IMG/VR virus record: IMGVR_UViG_3300034062_002170
Location: 1 to 34,203 of that record
DNA: 34,203 nt
Strand: one strand, 5' to 3'
Origin: a virus
Of this stretch, positions 15,587 through 23,900 are shown piece by piece. The notes beneath the pieces are model-generated. The model was not told the origin of the DNA and did no database searches. It was given only the letters and a program-made list of their open reading frames with translations. Each line of letters begins with the position of its first letter. The first letter of the stretch is position 1. The translations under genes were made by a program, and so were the position numbers.

Positions 15587-16127
15587 CCTATATATTAATG
15601 AAAAAATATATTATTATAAAGATGTAATAAAAAATTATCAAGATATTGTAGATAGGATAAATAATGAAAAAGATCCATGGGTTTTTTATCCAACAAAAGA
15701 AATTAATGGTATTAAAATACATGAACTAAACCCTTATGAGTTTACTGAATATAAAAAGGTTAAGATAACAGATATAGAAGATAAGTTAGAAAATTGTATT
15801 AGTGATTATGAAATAAAAAATAACATAAAAATAAAAAAATTTACAGATATGATTGTACATAAATCGTATCCAGGAAAACACTTAGGGCCTCATACAGATT
15901 CTAATGGAGAACATAACTCCCCATGTGTAACAGTTATTATTACCTTAAATGATAACTACTATGGAGGAGAAATGGTATTTGATAAACAAAATGTAACATT
16001 AAAACTTAGTGCTGGAAGTATTTTAATATACCCATCTGTTGAACCATATAGTCATATGCCTAGTCTAATTACCGCAGGAAGTAAGATATCAGCAATTATG
16101 TTTGGATTTAAAGATGAAGATAACTAA
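15579..16127 (+). CDS. 2-oxoglutarate/Fe(II) oxygenase, prolyl-4-hydroxylase-like (5 of 6)
   Basis: The 182-residue protein starts at TTG 15579, overlapping the previous stop, with an AAGGGA site upstream. The triad is H105-x-D107 (GPHTDSNGEH) and H159 (YSHMPSLI). The 2OG anchor is Lys169 rather than Arg (AGSKISAIMFGF). The core motif is ITLNDNYYGGEMVF. It is compact, lacking the N-terminal helices of numbers 2-4. The base composition is very AT-rich (many Lys, Ile, Asn codons). With the next gene it forms a compact pair with the Lys-type anchor. Substrate unknown. Confidence 0.88.
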   Translation: MYNLYINEKIYYYKDVIKNYQDIVDRINNEKDPWVFYPTKEINGIKIHELNPYEFTEYKKVKITDIEDKLENCISDYEIKNNIKIKKFTDMIVHKSYPGKHLGPHTDSNGEHNSPCVTVIITLNDNYYGGEMVFDKQNVTLKLSAGSILIYPSVEPYSHMPSLITAGSKISAIMFGFKDEDN

Positions 16128-16692
16128 GTTTGATAAGATACATTATTATGAGGATGTTATTGAAAATCCTTATGTTTTAATAAAAGATATTGAAGAAACA
16201 GATGAGTTATTAAATAATACTACATCTATAACAAGGTGGAAACAGTGGAAGGCAAGTGATGACTCATACGATTTCGGGTATCAAAAAATTATTAATCCTT
16301 CTATCATTGATGAAACTAATGAAAGACTTACATCGATAAATAAAAAAGTTCGTAATGCAATAGTTAACTCTTCTAAAGATTATGCAAATGAACATAATAT
16401 AGATTTAGGATATTTAACACCAATATCAATAGCCAAATATTCAACTGGAAAAGAAATGGGATCTCATATTGATTCATATGATGATGAAAGATCTCCTGTG
16501 CTATCTGTAGTCTTATATATTAATGATAATTATGATGGTGGAGAATTATATTTTAAAGAACAAGAAGTTTTAATTAAGCCTACCGCAGGAAGTTTAATAG
16601 CCTTTCCATCAGTAGATCCTTACTACCACCAGTCTATGGTTGTTACTAAGGGATTAAAGTATATGTCGCCAGGATTCTGGTACAAGGATTGA
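16114..16692 (+). CDS. 2-oxoglutarate/Fe(II) oxygenase, prolyl-4-hydroxylase-like (6 of 6)
   Basis: From the ATG at 16114 the product has 192 residues (a TTG at 16102 would add four). The triad is H118-x-D120 (GSHIDSYDDERS) and H172 (YYHQSMVV), with Lys182 (GLKYMSPGFW) as the 2OG anchor. VVLYINDNYDGGELYFKEQE is the core motif. Its opening (KITKFDKIHYYEDVIENPYV) resembles the start of the 15579 product, supporting a duplication between numbers 5 and 6. It overlaps the previous gene by 14 bases. Its stop codon overlaps the -35 box of the holin promoter. Substrate unknown. Confidence 0.9.
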   Translation: MKITKFDKIHYYEDVIENPYVLIKDIEETDELLNNTTSITRWKQWKASDDSYDFGYQKIINPSIIDETNERLTSINKKVRNAIVNSSKDYANEHNIDLGYLTPISIAKYSTGKEMGSHIDSYDDERSPVLSVVLYINDNYDGGELYFKEQEVLIKPTAGSLIAFPSVDPYYHQSMVVTKGLKYMSPGFWYKD

Positions 16693-16717
16693 CATCACTC
16701 TACGGAGGGTGTACAAT
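16689..16717 (+). promoter_or_regulatory. Sigma-70 type promoter TTGACA-17-TACAAT (holin)
   Basis: A perfect -35 TTGACA (16689-16694) and a TACAAT -10 (16712-16717) are separated by exactly 17 bases. A second TATAAT sits at 16720-16725. It is the clearest consensus promoter in the window and lies upstream of the holin-like gene at 16752. Confidence 0.8.
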
Positions 16718-16751
16718 AATATAATCGATGTTCTTAAAAGGAGGACAATCA

Positions 16752-16985
16752 ATGGAATCATTACTAAATAAAAAAGTATTAGAGTCAGCACTCAATGCTT
16801 TTGTAATCGCTTTGATTACACAATTTACCGCTTCAGGTGCAGATGTATCAGCATTAACTGGAGACGCATTGGGAACAATTCTCAATTCAGCACTATCAGC
16901 AGCAGCATGGGTAGTTATTCGTGCAGTTAATCCAAAAGATACAAAATTTGGAATTAACCAAGTAGCAGATAAAAAGAAAAAATAA
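16752..16985 (+). CDS. Holin-like small membrane protein, 77 aa
   Basis: The product from the ATG at 16752 has 77 residues. An AAAAGGAGG ribosome site at 16736-16744 favours this start over the ATG at 16728. It has two hydrophobic segments (about 12-27, ALNAFVIALITQF; about 41-59, ILNSALSAAAWVVIRAV) and a basic tail ending KKKK. This is the pattern of small actinophage r1t-type holins, which form membrane lesions for endolysin release. The strong promoter in front fits high, possibly timed, expression. The nearest lysozyme-like gene (18136) is on the opposite strand about 1.1 kb away. An alternative is a small virion membrane protein. Confidence 0.7.
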   Translation: MESLLNKKVLESALNAFVIALITQFTASGADVSALTGDALGTILNSALSAAAWVVIRAVNPKDTKFGINQVADKKKK

Positions 16986-17000
16986 TTAACTAGCAGTATC

Positions 17001-17036
17001 GGGTGGATAGGACACAATCTTATCCACCCCTTAATA
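17001..17036 (+). terminator. Possible terminator hairpin after the holin gene
   Basis: GGGTGGATA (17001-17009) pairs with TATCCACCC (17021-17029), a 9-base-pair stem extendable by G-T and G-C pairs. The following bases (CTTAATAG) are a weak T-run, so it may be an inefficient terminator or a processing/stability hairpin between the holin and the glycosyltransferase. Confidence 0.45.
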
Positions 17037-17047
17037 GAAAGTTTAGT

Positions 17048-18139
17048 ATGTCAAAACCTACAGTATGTTTCTTAACCTATGATTGGTCATGGGGAACTAA
17101 GCCTTTACAACCAAATGGATGTGCTTGGTATAGATGTTTTCTTCCAATGCAACAATTAAAAGAAAAAGATTGGGAAGTTGGAATGGGCTTTCCAGCATTT
17201 TCTCCAGAACATGGTTTTGGATTATTAATTCCAGATAAAAAAGCAATTCATGGTTGGGACATAGTTGTATTAAAACTTATGATGTTAGAAAATTTAGTTA
17301 ACAATATTCCTGAAGCACAAAGTCGTGGTCAAAAAATTGTAATAGATGTAGACGATCACCATGCTGGCTTGGAGCCAACAAATATGGCATACACTTCAAC
17401 TGATCCTAAAACTAATCCTAAAAATAATAGAGATCATTATTTTAGGGGTATGGAATTAGCAGATGCCTTAATTACCTCTACTCCCTTTCTAAGAGATTTT
17501 TATAAAAAACAATATCCAAATAAACCTATATACATGGTTAGAAATTCTTTAGATTTTAAAAACTTTCAAATGAGAAAAGATACTTCTGGTAATTGGCCAA
17601 CAGTTGGTTGGGTGGGAGCAACTCCTTGGCGTTCTGGAGATCTAGAAACTTTGAGTCCTTTTGTTGGAGAGTTTGTTGAAAAAAATGATTTACGTTTTCA
17701 TCACTCTGGTCATATTATTAATGCCCCAACGGTTCAAGAGCAAATGCAAATTCCTGCTAAAAGATTTTCTAGCGAAGGCATGAAGCCTATATTAACTTAT
17801 GGAGAAATGTTTAGAAAAATGGATATCGGATTAGTTCCATTGAGACATGTTGAGTTCAATCTTGCAAAATCATTTATAAAAGGTTTAGAGTATTCTGCTG
17901 CTGGTATTCCTTTTATTGCAGAAAATATAGAAGAGTATAAGTTTTTATATGAAGAGTATGGAATTGGCAGGGTTGCAAATACCAAAGATGAGTGGTTGGG
18001 TCATCTAGAAGAGTTAAAAAGTCAAAAGGTTAGAAATATTGAAAGACAGAATAACTATAAGTTAGCAAAAGAGTTTCATAGTATTGAAGCAAGAGGTCCT
18101 GAATGGGATAAGGTTTATAGAGAGATCAGAGAACTCTAG
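17048..18139 (+). CDS. GT-B glycosyltransferase (GT4-like)
   Basis: From the ATG at 17048 the protein has 363 residues; a GTG at 17003 would lie inside the hairpin and is less likely. The N-terminal half opens TVCFLTYDWSWGTKPLQPNG and has DVDDHH at 100-105. The C-terminal half has GWVGATPWRSGD and the donor-binding type helix FNLAKSFIKGLEYSAAGIPF (270-289), followed by an EY pair. This is the GT-B fold of GT1/GT4-type enzymes, which transfer a sugar from a nucleotide-sugar. No membrane segment is seen. Placed directly after the oxygenases and fibre genes, it may glycosylate virion proteins or a host-surface glycan. Its stop shares bases CTAG with the stop of the minus-strand lysozyme-like gene. 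Confidence 0.82.
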   Translation: MSKPTVCFLTYDWSWGTKPLQPNGCAWYRCFLPMQQLKEKDWEVGMGFPAFSPEHGFGLLIPDKKAIHGWDIVVLKLMMLENLVNNIPEAQSRGQKIVIDVDDHHAGLEPTNMAYTSTDPKTNPKNNRDHYFRGMELADALITSTPFLRDFYKKQYPNKPIYMVRNSLDFKNFQMRKDTSGNWPTVGWVGATPWRSGDLETLSPFVGEFVEKNDLRFHHSGHIINAPTVQEQMQIPAKRFSSEGMKPILTYGEMFRKMDIGLVPLRHVEFNLAKSFIKGLEYSAAGIPFIAENIEEYKFLYEEYGIGRVANTKDEWLGHLEELKSQKVRNIERQNNYKLAKEFHSIEARGPEWDKVYREIREL

Positions 18140-18645
18140 TACCAGCCTTTATATTTTTTAAAGTCCCAAGCCTTACATCCATCACCATAAATTAAATTAA
18201 CATATTTGATCATTGCATCAATTTGAGCGTATGGGTTTTCAGTTTTTTTACTATCAACTAGTCCCCAGGTGCTATTTAAAAATTGACCAATGCCAAATGC
18301 AGTTGATTTAGGGTTTTGTGCAAGAGGATTCCATTTTGATTCTTTGTCAATGATATTAAAATAACAGGATAGTTCTTTGTTGGGAACATTTTCTTTTACA
18401 TAGTGCTGATAGGCCAATATAGCCCTCTGAGACTTAGGATCAGTGAAGTTGGCCCTAGACCTAGCAGCAACGTCAGTATTGCTCTCACGAGCCTCTAGAA
18501 GCCCCTTTAAAGGGCTAAAGGTGGCTTGTCCTTGTTGGACAGCCACCAAAGGTTCGGCGGTATAAATTGGTCTATGTCTATCTACATAATTAGAATAAGT
18601 TCCTACAAAAATAAACGCTACTATCGATAATATTACACTCTTCAT
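18136..18645 (-). CDS. Exported SLT/lysozyme-like muralytic protein
   Basis: The 169-residue minus-strand product starts MKSVILSIVAFIFVGTYSNY, a hydrophobic N-terminal export signal or anchor. The C-terminal half is a lytic transglycosylase/lysozyme-like domain: FNIIDKESKWNPLAQNP with the likely catalytic Glu102, STAFGIGQFLNSTWG, and the closing GDGCKAWDFKKYKGWY, a tail I associate with actinobacterial Rpf/SLT proteins. It would cut peptidoglycan glycan strands, either for lysis or for local wall opening. A strong AGGAGGTAA site is 4 bases before the ATG. Residues 30-80 look like a disordered linker. No separate catalytic amidase is visible in the window. Confidence 0.8.
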   Translation of the reverse strand: MKSVILSIVAFIFVGTYSNYVDRHRPIYTAEPLVAVQQGQATFSPLKGLLEARESNTDVAARSRANFTDPKSQRAILAYQHYVKENVPNKELSCYFNIIDKESKWNPLAQNPKSTAFGIGQFLNSTWGLVDSKKTENPYAQIDAMIKYVNLIYGDGCKAWDFKKYKGWY

Positions 18646-18682
18646 AAGTTACCTCCTTGAAGAAGTATTTTATTGTTCTACT

Positions 18683-18711
18683 ATTATAACCCTAATATTG
18701 GAAAAAGGCAA
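18683..18711 (-). promoter_or_regulatory. Minus-strand promoter TTGCCT-17-TATAAT (SLT gene)
   Basis: Read on the minus strand, TTGCCT (18711-18706) and TATAAT (18688-18683) are separated by exactly 17 bases, 38 bases before the ATG at 18645. It would drive the SLT gene separately from the small gene upstream. Confidence 0.65.
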
Positions 18712-18713
18712 GG

Positions 18714-18935
18714 TTATTTAAGAAATTTTTTAATTATAGTATTAATAGTGTGTTCTATGTCACTTGTTAGTTTAAATGTTGTTCTACAACTAATGCAATA
18801 AAAATATGGTTTGTCATCTTCATCAACTCTAGAAACAACAATATCATCTTTCACAAATGGACAAACTATTAAACTATCAAGTTTATTAACATCTACTAAA
18901 TTATTATAAAAATGAACCTCTTGTATTGATATCAT
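18714..18935 (-). CDS. Small Cys-containing hypothetical protein, 73 aa
   Basis: The 73-residue product has SLIVCPFVKDDIVVSRVDED followed by KPYFYCISCRTTFKL. One CxxC pair and an isolated Cys about 23 residues before give three Cys, an incomplete zinc-ribbon pattern; a fourth ligand is not obvious. The last 20 residues form a possible amphipathic helix (IEHTINTIIKKFLK). AAAGGA lies about 7 bases before its ATG on the minus strand. It shares its intergenic region with the divergent ribonucleotide reductase gene and could be an associated regulator, but I do not recognise the family. A real gene is supported by strand context and ribosome site. Confidence 0.6.
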   Translation of the reverse strand: MISIQEVHFYNNLVDVNKLDSLIVCPFVKDDIVVSRVDEDDKPYFYCISCRTTFKLTSDIEHTINTIIKKFLK

Positions 18936-18938
18936 ATA

Positions 18939-18967
18939 TTGATCCTTTCATAAATGTAGTGTACAAT
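18939..18967 (+). promoter_or_regulatory. Promoter TTGATC-17-TACAAT (ribonucleotide reductase)
   Basis: TTGATC (18939-18944) and TACAAT (18962-18967) are 17 bases apart, 42 bases before the ATG at 19010. The GTGTACAAT string at 18959-18967 is identical to that of the holin promoter (16709-16717). Confidence 0.6.
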
Positions 18968-19009
18968 ACTATTATCTCATAAATCAAAAAACTAGGAGTT
19001 GTATTTTTA

Positions 19010-20950
19010 ATGTCATTTATTAATCAAAACGGGTCAATAACAGATCCATATAAGAATTTTATTCATATCTCTAGGTACGCTAGATGGATACCTGAATTAA
19101 ATAGAAGAGAAACTTGGAGTGAAACGGTAGATAGATATATCAATTTCATGAAAGATCATTTAGTATTAAATTATGGCTATAGCCCAAATGCTAAAATTTT
19201 TGATGAAGTTAAAGATTCAATTTTAAATCATAAAATTATGCCTTCTATGAGGGCCTTGATGACTGCAGGTCCAGCGTTAGATCGTGATCACATTGCAGCA
19301 TATAACTGTTCTTTTATTGCAGTAGATAGTCTTCGTGCATTTGATGAAGCAATGTATGTTTTAATGAATGGAACTGGTGTAGGATTTTCAGTAGAATCAA
19401 AATATGTTGATGAACTTCCTATAATTGCAGAATCTTTTAATCAAACAGCAACAACTATTGTTGTGGAAGATTCTAAACTTGGATGGGCAAAAGCATTTAA
19501 AGAATTAATTGCATTATTATCACAAGGTCAAATTCCACAATGGGATATGTCAAAGGTTCGTCCTTCAGGAGCAAGACTAAAAACTTTTGGTGGTCGTGCT
19601 TCTGGTCCTGGACCTCTTAATGCATTATTTACATTTACAACAGATACTTTTAGAAACGCAGCAGGTCGTAGATTAAAACCAATTGAAGCACACGATTTAA
19701 TGTGTAAAGTTGGAGAAGTTGTTGTAGTTGGTGGAGTACGCCGTAGTGCACTTATTAGTCTTTCTAATCTTGATGATTTTGAAATGGCTAAAGCAAAAAG
19801 TGGATCATGGTGGGAAACACAATCACAAAGATCACTAGCAAATAACTCAGCAGTTTATAATACTAAACCAAACACTGCACAATTTTTACGTGAGTGGAGA
19901 AATCTATATGAATCAAAATCTGGAGAAAGAGGAATCTACAACATAGACTCAGTTCGTAGACATGTAGAGTCTTTTGGAAGAAGAGATGCTTCTTTGATTG
20001 CTGGAACAAATCCATGTGGAGAAATTATTCTTCGTCCTAATGAATTTTGTAATTTAACAGAAGTAGTTATTTCGGCAGAAGATACAAGAGAAGATTTAAT
20101 GGAAAAAGTTAAACTTGCTACAATTCTTGGAACATGGCAATCAACACTAACTAATTTTAAATATCTTCGTAAGACATGGAAAGATAATTGTGAAGAAGAA
20201 AGATTATTAGGAGTTTCTTTAACTGGAATTTATGGTAATAAGATTACTTCAACAGCAGGAAAAGCATTAGAGCAGTTGTTGACTGATATGAGATTAGAGT
20301 CGGTTAAGGTTAATAATGATGAAGCAAAAAAATTAAACATTAATCCTTCCGTATCAATTACTTGTGTTAAGCCTTCAGGCACTGTAAGTCAACTGGTCGG
20401 GGTGTCTAGCGGAATTCATCCGTGGTATTCAGAGTATTACATTAGAAGTGTTCGTGGGTCAAACAATGATCCATTAACACAATTTTTAAAAGATTCAGGA
20501 ATTCCAAATGAACCAGACGTAATGAAGCCTGATGAAACAACAGTATTTTATTTTCCTCAAAAGGCTCCAAAGAATGCAACAATAACAAAAGATTTAACAG
20601 CCATAGATCATCTAGAGATGTGGAAGATTTATAGAACTTATTGGACTGAGCATAACCCTAGCGTTACGATCAATGTCCACGAAGATGAATGGCTAAGAGT
20701 AGGTGCTTGGGTTTTTGATAACTTTGATTCAATTGGTGGTGTATCTTTCTTACCAGCAAGTGAGCATACTTATAAGCAAGCCCCATATCAAGAAATTTCT
20801 AAAGATGAGTATGAAGACTGGGTAAAGAAGTCTCCATCAGATATTCAATGGGAAATACTTTCAATGTATGAAAAAGAAGATGGAACTACTGGATCTCAAG
20901 AATTATCTTGTGTAGCAGGGGTATGCGAAATAGTTGATATTACCAAATAG
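19010..20950 (+). CDS. nrdJ: Class II (B12-dependent) ribonucleotide reductase
   Basis: The 646-residue enzyme converts ribonucleotides to deoxyribonucleotides using adenosylcobalamin, independent of oxygen. Seen: Cys100 (AAYNCSFIAV), NPCGEI with Cys336 and Glu338, Cys347 (NEFCNL), and a C-terminal pair Cys634/Cys639 (SCVAGVC). In monomeric Lactobacillus-type RTPR the reducing pair, radical Cys, Glu and C-terminal shuttle pair have the same local spacing (11 residues between the active-site Cys, 5 between the C-terminal Cys). MNGTGVGFSVES and PSGTVSQLVGVSSGIHPWYS are further class motifs. It is about 90 residues shorter than that enzyme and has no N-terminal ATP cone. It supplies DNA precursors during replication. 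It starts at an ATG with AGGAG about 12 bases upstream and has its own promoter. Confidence 0.92.
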   Translation: MSFINQNGSITDPYKNFIHISRYARWIPELNRRETWSETVDRYINFMKDHLVLNYGYSPNAKIFDEVKDSILNHKIMPSMRALMTAGPALDRDHIAAYNCSFIAVDSLRAFDEAMYVLMNGTGVGFSVESKYVDELPIIAESFNQTATTIVVEDSKLGWAKAFKELIALLSQGQIPQWDMSKVRPSGARLKTFGGRASGPGPLNALFTFTTDTFRNAAGRRLKPIEAHDLMCKVGEVVVVGGVRRSALISLSNLDDFEMAKAKSGSWWETQSQRSLANNSAVYNTKPNTAQFLREWRNLYESKSGERGIYNIDSVRRHVESFGRRDASLIAGTNPCGEIILRPNEFCNLTEVVISAEDTREDLMEKVKLATILGTWQSTLTNFKYLRKTWKDNCEEERLLGVSLTGIYGNKITSTAGKALEQLLTDMRLESVKVNNDEAKKLNINPSVSITCVKPSGTVSQLVGVSSGIHPWYSEYYIRSVRGSNNDPLTQFLKDSGIPNEPDVMKPDETTVFYFPQKAPKNATITKDLTAIDHLEMWKIYRTYWTEHNPSVTINVHEDEWLRVGAWVFDNFDSIGGVSFLPASEHTYKQAPYQEISKDEYEDWVKKSPSDIQWEILSMYEKEDGTTGSQELSCVAGVCEIVDITK

Positions 20951-20955
20951 TAACA

Positions 20956-20964
20956 TGCTAAAAT
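20956..20964 (+). promoter_or_regulatory. Extended -10-like box TGCTAAAAT
   Basis: One-mismatch version of the TGnTATAAT box in the 29-base gap before the large structural gene, 15 bases before the ATG at 20980. TAGAGG follows at 20969-20974. Confidence 0.5.
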
Positions 20965-20979
20965 AGATTAGAGGTTAAT

Positions 20980-23900
20980 ATGACCAAAATTTCTAATCTT
21001 TATGCTGCAAGAGTTTTTGCAGAACATCCACTAGCACTGTGGAGTCTTGACGATGAAAATTATTTTAATACATCACTTAATGGACTTAACTACAGTTTAG
21101 ATAATTGGCAAATATTAAACAATAATGGTGAGTGGGAAACTTCATACGTAAATCCACCTAATAATCCTTTTCCAGACGGAGACTTGGCAGTACTATCAAA
21201 AACCTCTAGTGCAAGTGTAACCAGTACTCAAATAAATGCATCTCCAATTTACATATCAGATCTAGATTTATCAAAAGATAGCATATGCATATCTACATGG
21301 CTATATCAATATGGTGCTTTGGTAGAAGAATTTGAAGTAGGTTTTTCTTATACCAGTGGATCTGTAGAGACCGTAGTAGGCTCATCAATATCTTCTTTAG
21401 GAAGTGGAATATGGCAAACACTGCATCATACATTATTACTACCAGAAAGTTTTGATTATATAACTCCATTTGTAAAGGTTAACTATTTTGAAGAGGCTGG
21501 ATCTTCTAGCGAATTTCAAGTAATGTTTAATAATACAGCGGTAGCACAATGGTCTGAAGAATACTTATATCAAGGAAAGGGAATTCAAAAAGAAGAATTT
21601 AGTATTCAAATCATAAAAGACATATTGCCACAAACTAACTTTAAGGTTTACCCACTAGATACATATGGTTTTCAAGATCAAGATAATGGATATGCGATTA
21701 TTGATGAAAATAAGTTATTGGCAAAAAACACAAATTTTTCTATGGTATATGGATCAGACAATTTAACTTCAATAGAAAGTCCAATAACAGACGGTATGCC
21801 TTCTATAATGTTTCCAGGAAAAGGGTTTTTAAATAGAAGTGGAAAATACAAAAATTTAACAGCAGAGTTTTGGCTAAGAGTAAGTCCAAATAATAATATA
21901 AGTGCAAGAATATTTGGACCTATTTCTTCTTTAGATGGCCTGTATGTAGAAAATGAATATTTAACATTGCATGTTGGAAAACACTCTCAATCATATTTTG
22001 TTGGTAAATGGTATAGACCAATGTTAGTTGATATTAGATACGGACTATCATTAATAACAGTTTTAATTAATGGAGACGTTGTCATTGAGTTAGATGTAGA
22101 TATAAATAACTTAGAGTTTCCATATCAAGTTTATGATTGGCTAGCATTTTATGGTAATGAAAACATAAAGCCTTTTGACATTGATTGTGTTGCAATATAC
22201 CCTTATTTAGTATCAGATCAAATTGCAAAAAGAAGATTTATATATGGACAAGCAGTTTTGCCAGCAGAGTCTATTACTGAAAACTTTGATGGAGAGTCTT
22301 ACTATACAGATTTTCCATTTGCTAACTATTCAAGCATTATGAATTATCCTGACATGAACCCTTGGAATTCTGGATATTTAAATAACTTAGAGTCTAATTC
22401 AAAATATCTTGGTTTTGATGATTATGAATTGCCCGAACTTAGATTTGTTGGAGAGGCTCAAACATTAACTACATCTTTAGTTTCACAAAATTGGAATGAA
22501 TACGAATCTCTTACCTGGTATGAAATACTTTCTCAGTCTTGGCAAGATGTAAGTATAACAAATGAAAATGTTGTAAACGATATATATATTGATAATTTCC
22601 TTATACAGTCTAGTGCGTCTGCTCCATTTTTTACACTTAAGCCAAATCTAGGGTATGACAATGTTAACTCTTCAATTGAGTTTGACACTATTAAACCAAT
22701 TCAAAACAATGTGGCTTCAATATATGGAGTATTTAGAACAGAAGATGAATTGCCAGCAGTAGAGACTCCAGAAACTTTGATGTATTTTTATAACTCTAAT
22801 AACAATAATGTTTTTAAAGTAACCGTAGATGTTAGTGGATTAAAGTATATTTATAATAATACATTGATCAAAAATATATCAATTCTTGAATCATCAGATT
22901 TTATTGCTGGGGTAGATATTGATAAGTTAAGAATAAACTATCCAGATACCGTAGGTAATTTTTTTGCTAATCCACAAAATGTATCTTTGAGTCTTTTAGG
23001 TTACGGAGATTCAACTTACTCTGGTAAACTATATCAGTTTACTTTTAATAATTTGTTCTTTCACGAAAAGGATACATATGCTTTGTTTGACAACGAAGGT
23101 ATTGCATTATCAGATTCCTCTAGTTCAGATATACAGTATGTAGGAAACTATACTGTTAAGCCAATTTTAACCCCTACATATCTAAACTTAGATGTAAGTT
23201 GTGCTGGATATTGGGAAGACTCTATACCCCTTTCATATTTTGGAAAGCAAGTAACTAGTGCTGGTGGTTTACAGTATTTTGATCTAGACATGATTCAGTT
23301 TAATATTGATATTCCTACTCAGGTTTTAACCTCTCCTTCTGCAAGTTCTTATGCCCTATCGGATCTAGTAAAAACATATGTTACTTTACAAGATAGCGAT
23401 AATGTTGGAAATATTGCATACTCAACATATACAAATACTCAAGAAATTGGTGCAGGAAGAGTTCTAGACTTTGATAACACAACCGATGTAATAGAAACAA
23501 AATTTGAAGTAGTAGATGGAACAATTATAATTCCACCTAAAGAACTAGTTGATTTTAAAGACTACTATATTACTATTCATATTGAGGCTAAAGTCGAGGG
23601 TATAAGTAATAAACCATTACAAATTAGAAAGATGTTATTATCATCTCTAGTAACCAATGAAAAGACCTTTACTGAAATAGGAACTAGGTCTGGTAATAAA
23701 ATATATCCAGTAGCAAAATATAATAGGACATATTCTTTTAAAGATAAAAATCCATTTACTATATACCCAGAAACTTCCCCATACCTATATTTGACTGGAA
23801 ATTCTGGAATAACAATGTTGCCTTATACCTCTCAAGCAGAAAGAGGTTTTTCAATCCCTATTAATAAAAATAGAAAGGCTTCATACTTTTTAGGTGGTAT

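Noticed and set aside
16700-17017. 105-residue minus-strand frame opposite the holin gene.
   Set aside because: It lies opposite a plus-strand gene with a consensus promoter and ribosome site; no support on its own strand.
17003-17047. GTG start for the glycosyltransferase at 17003.
   Set aside because: The extra 15 residues (MDRTQSYPPLNRKFS) fall on the hairpin and have no ribosome site; the ATG at 17048 begins the expected TVCFLTYDW strand.
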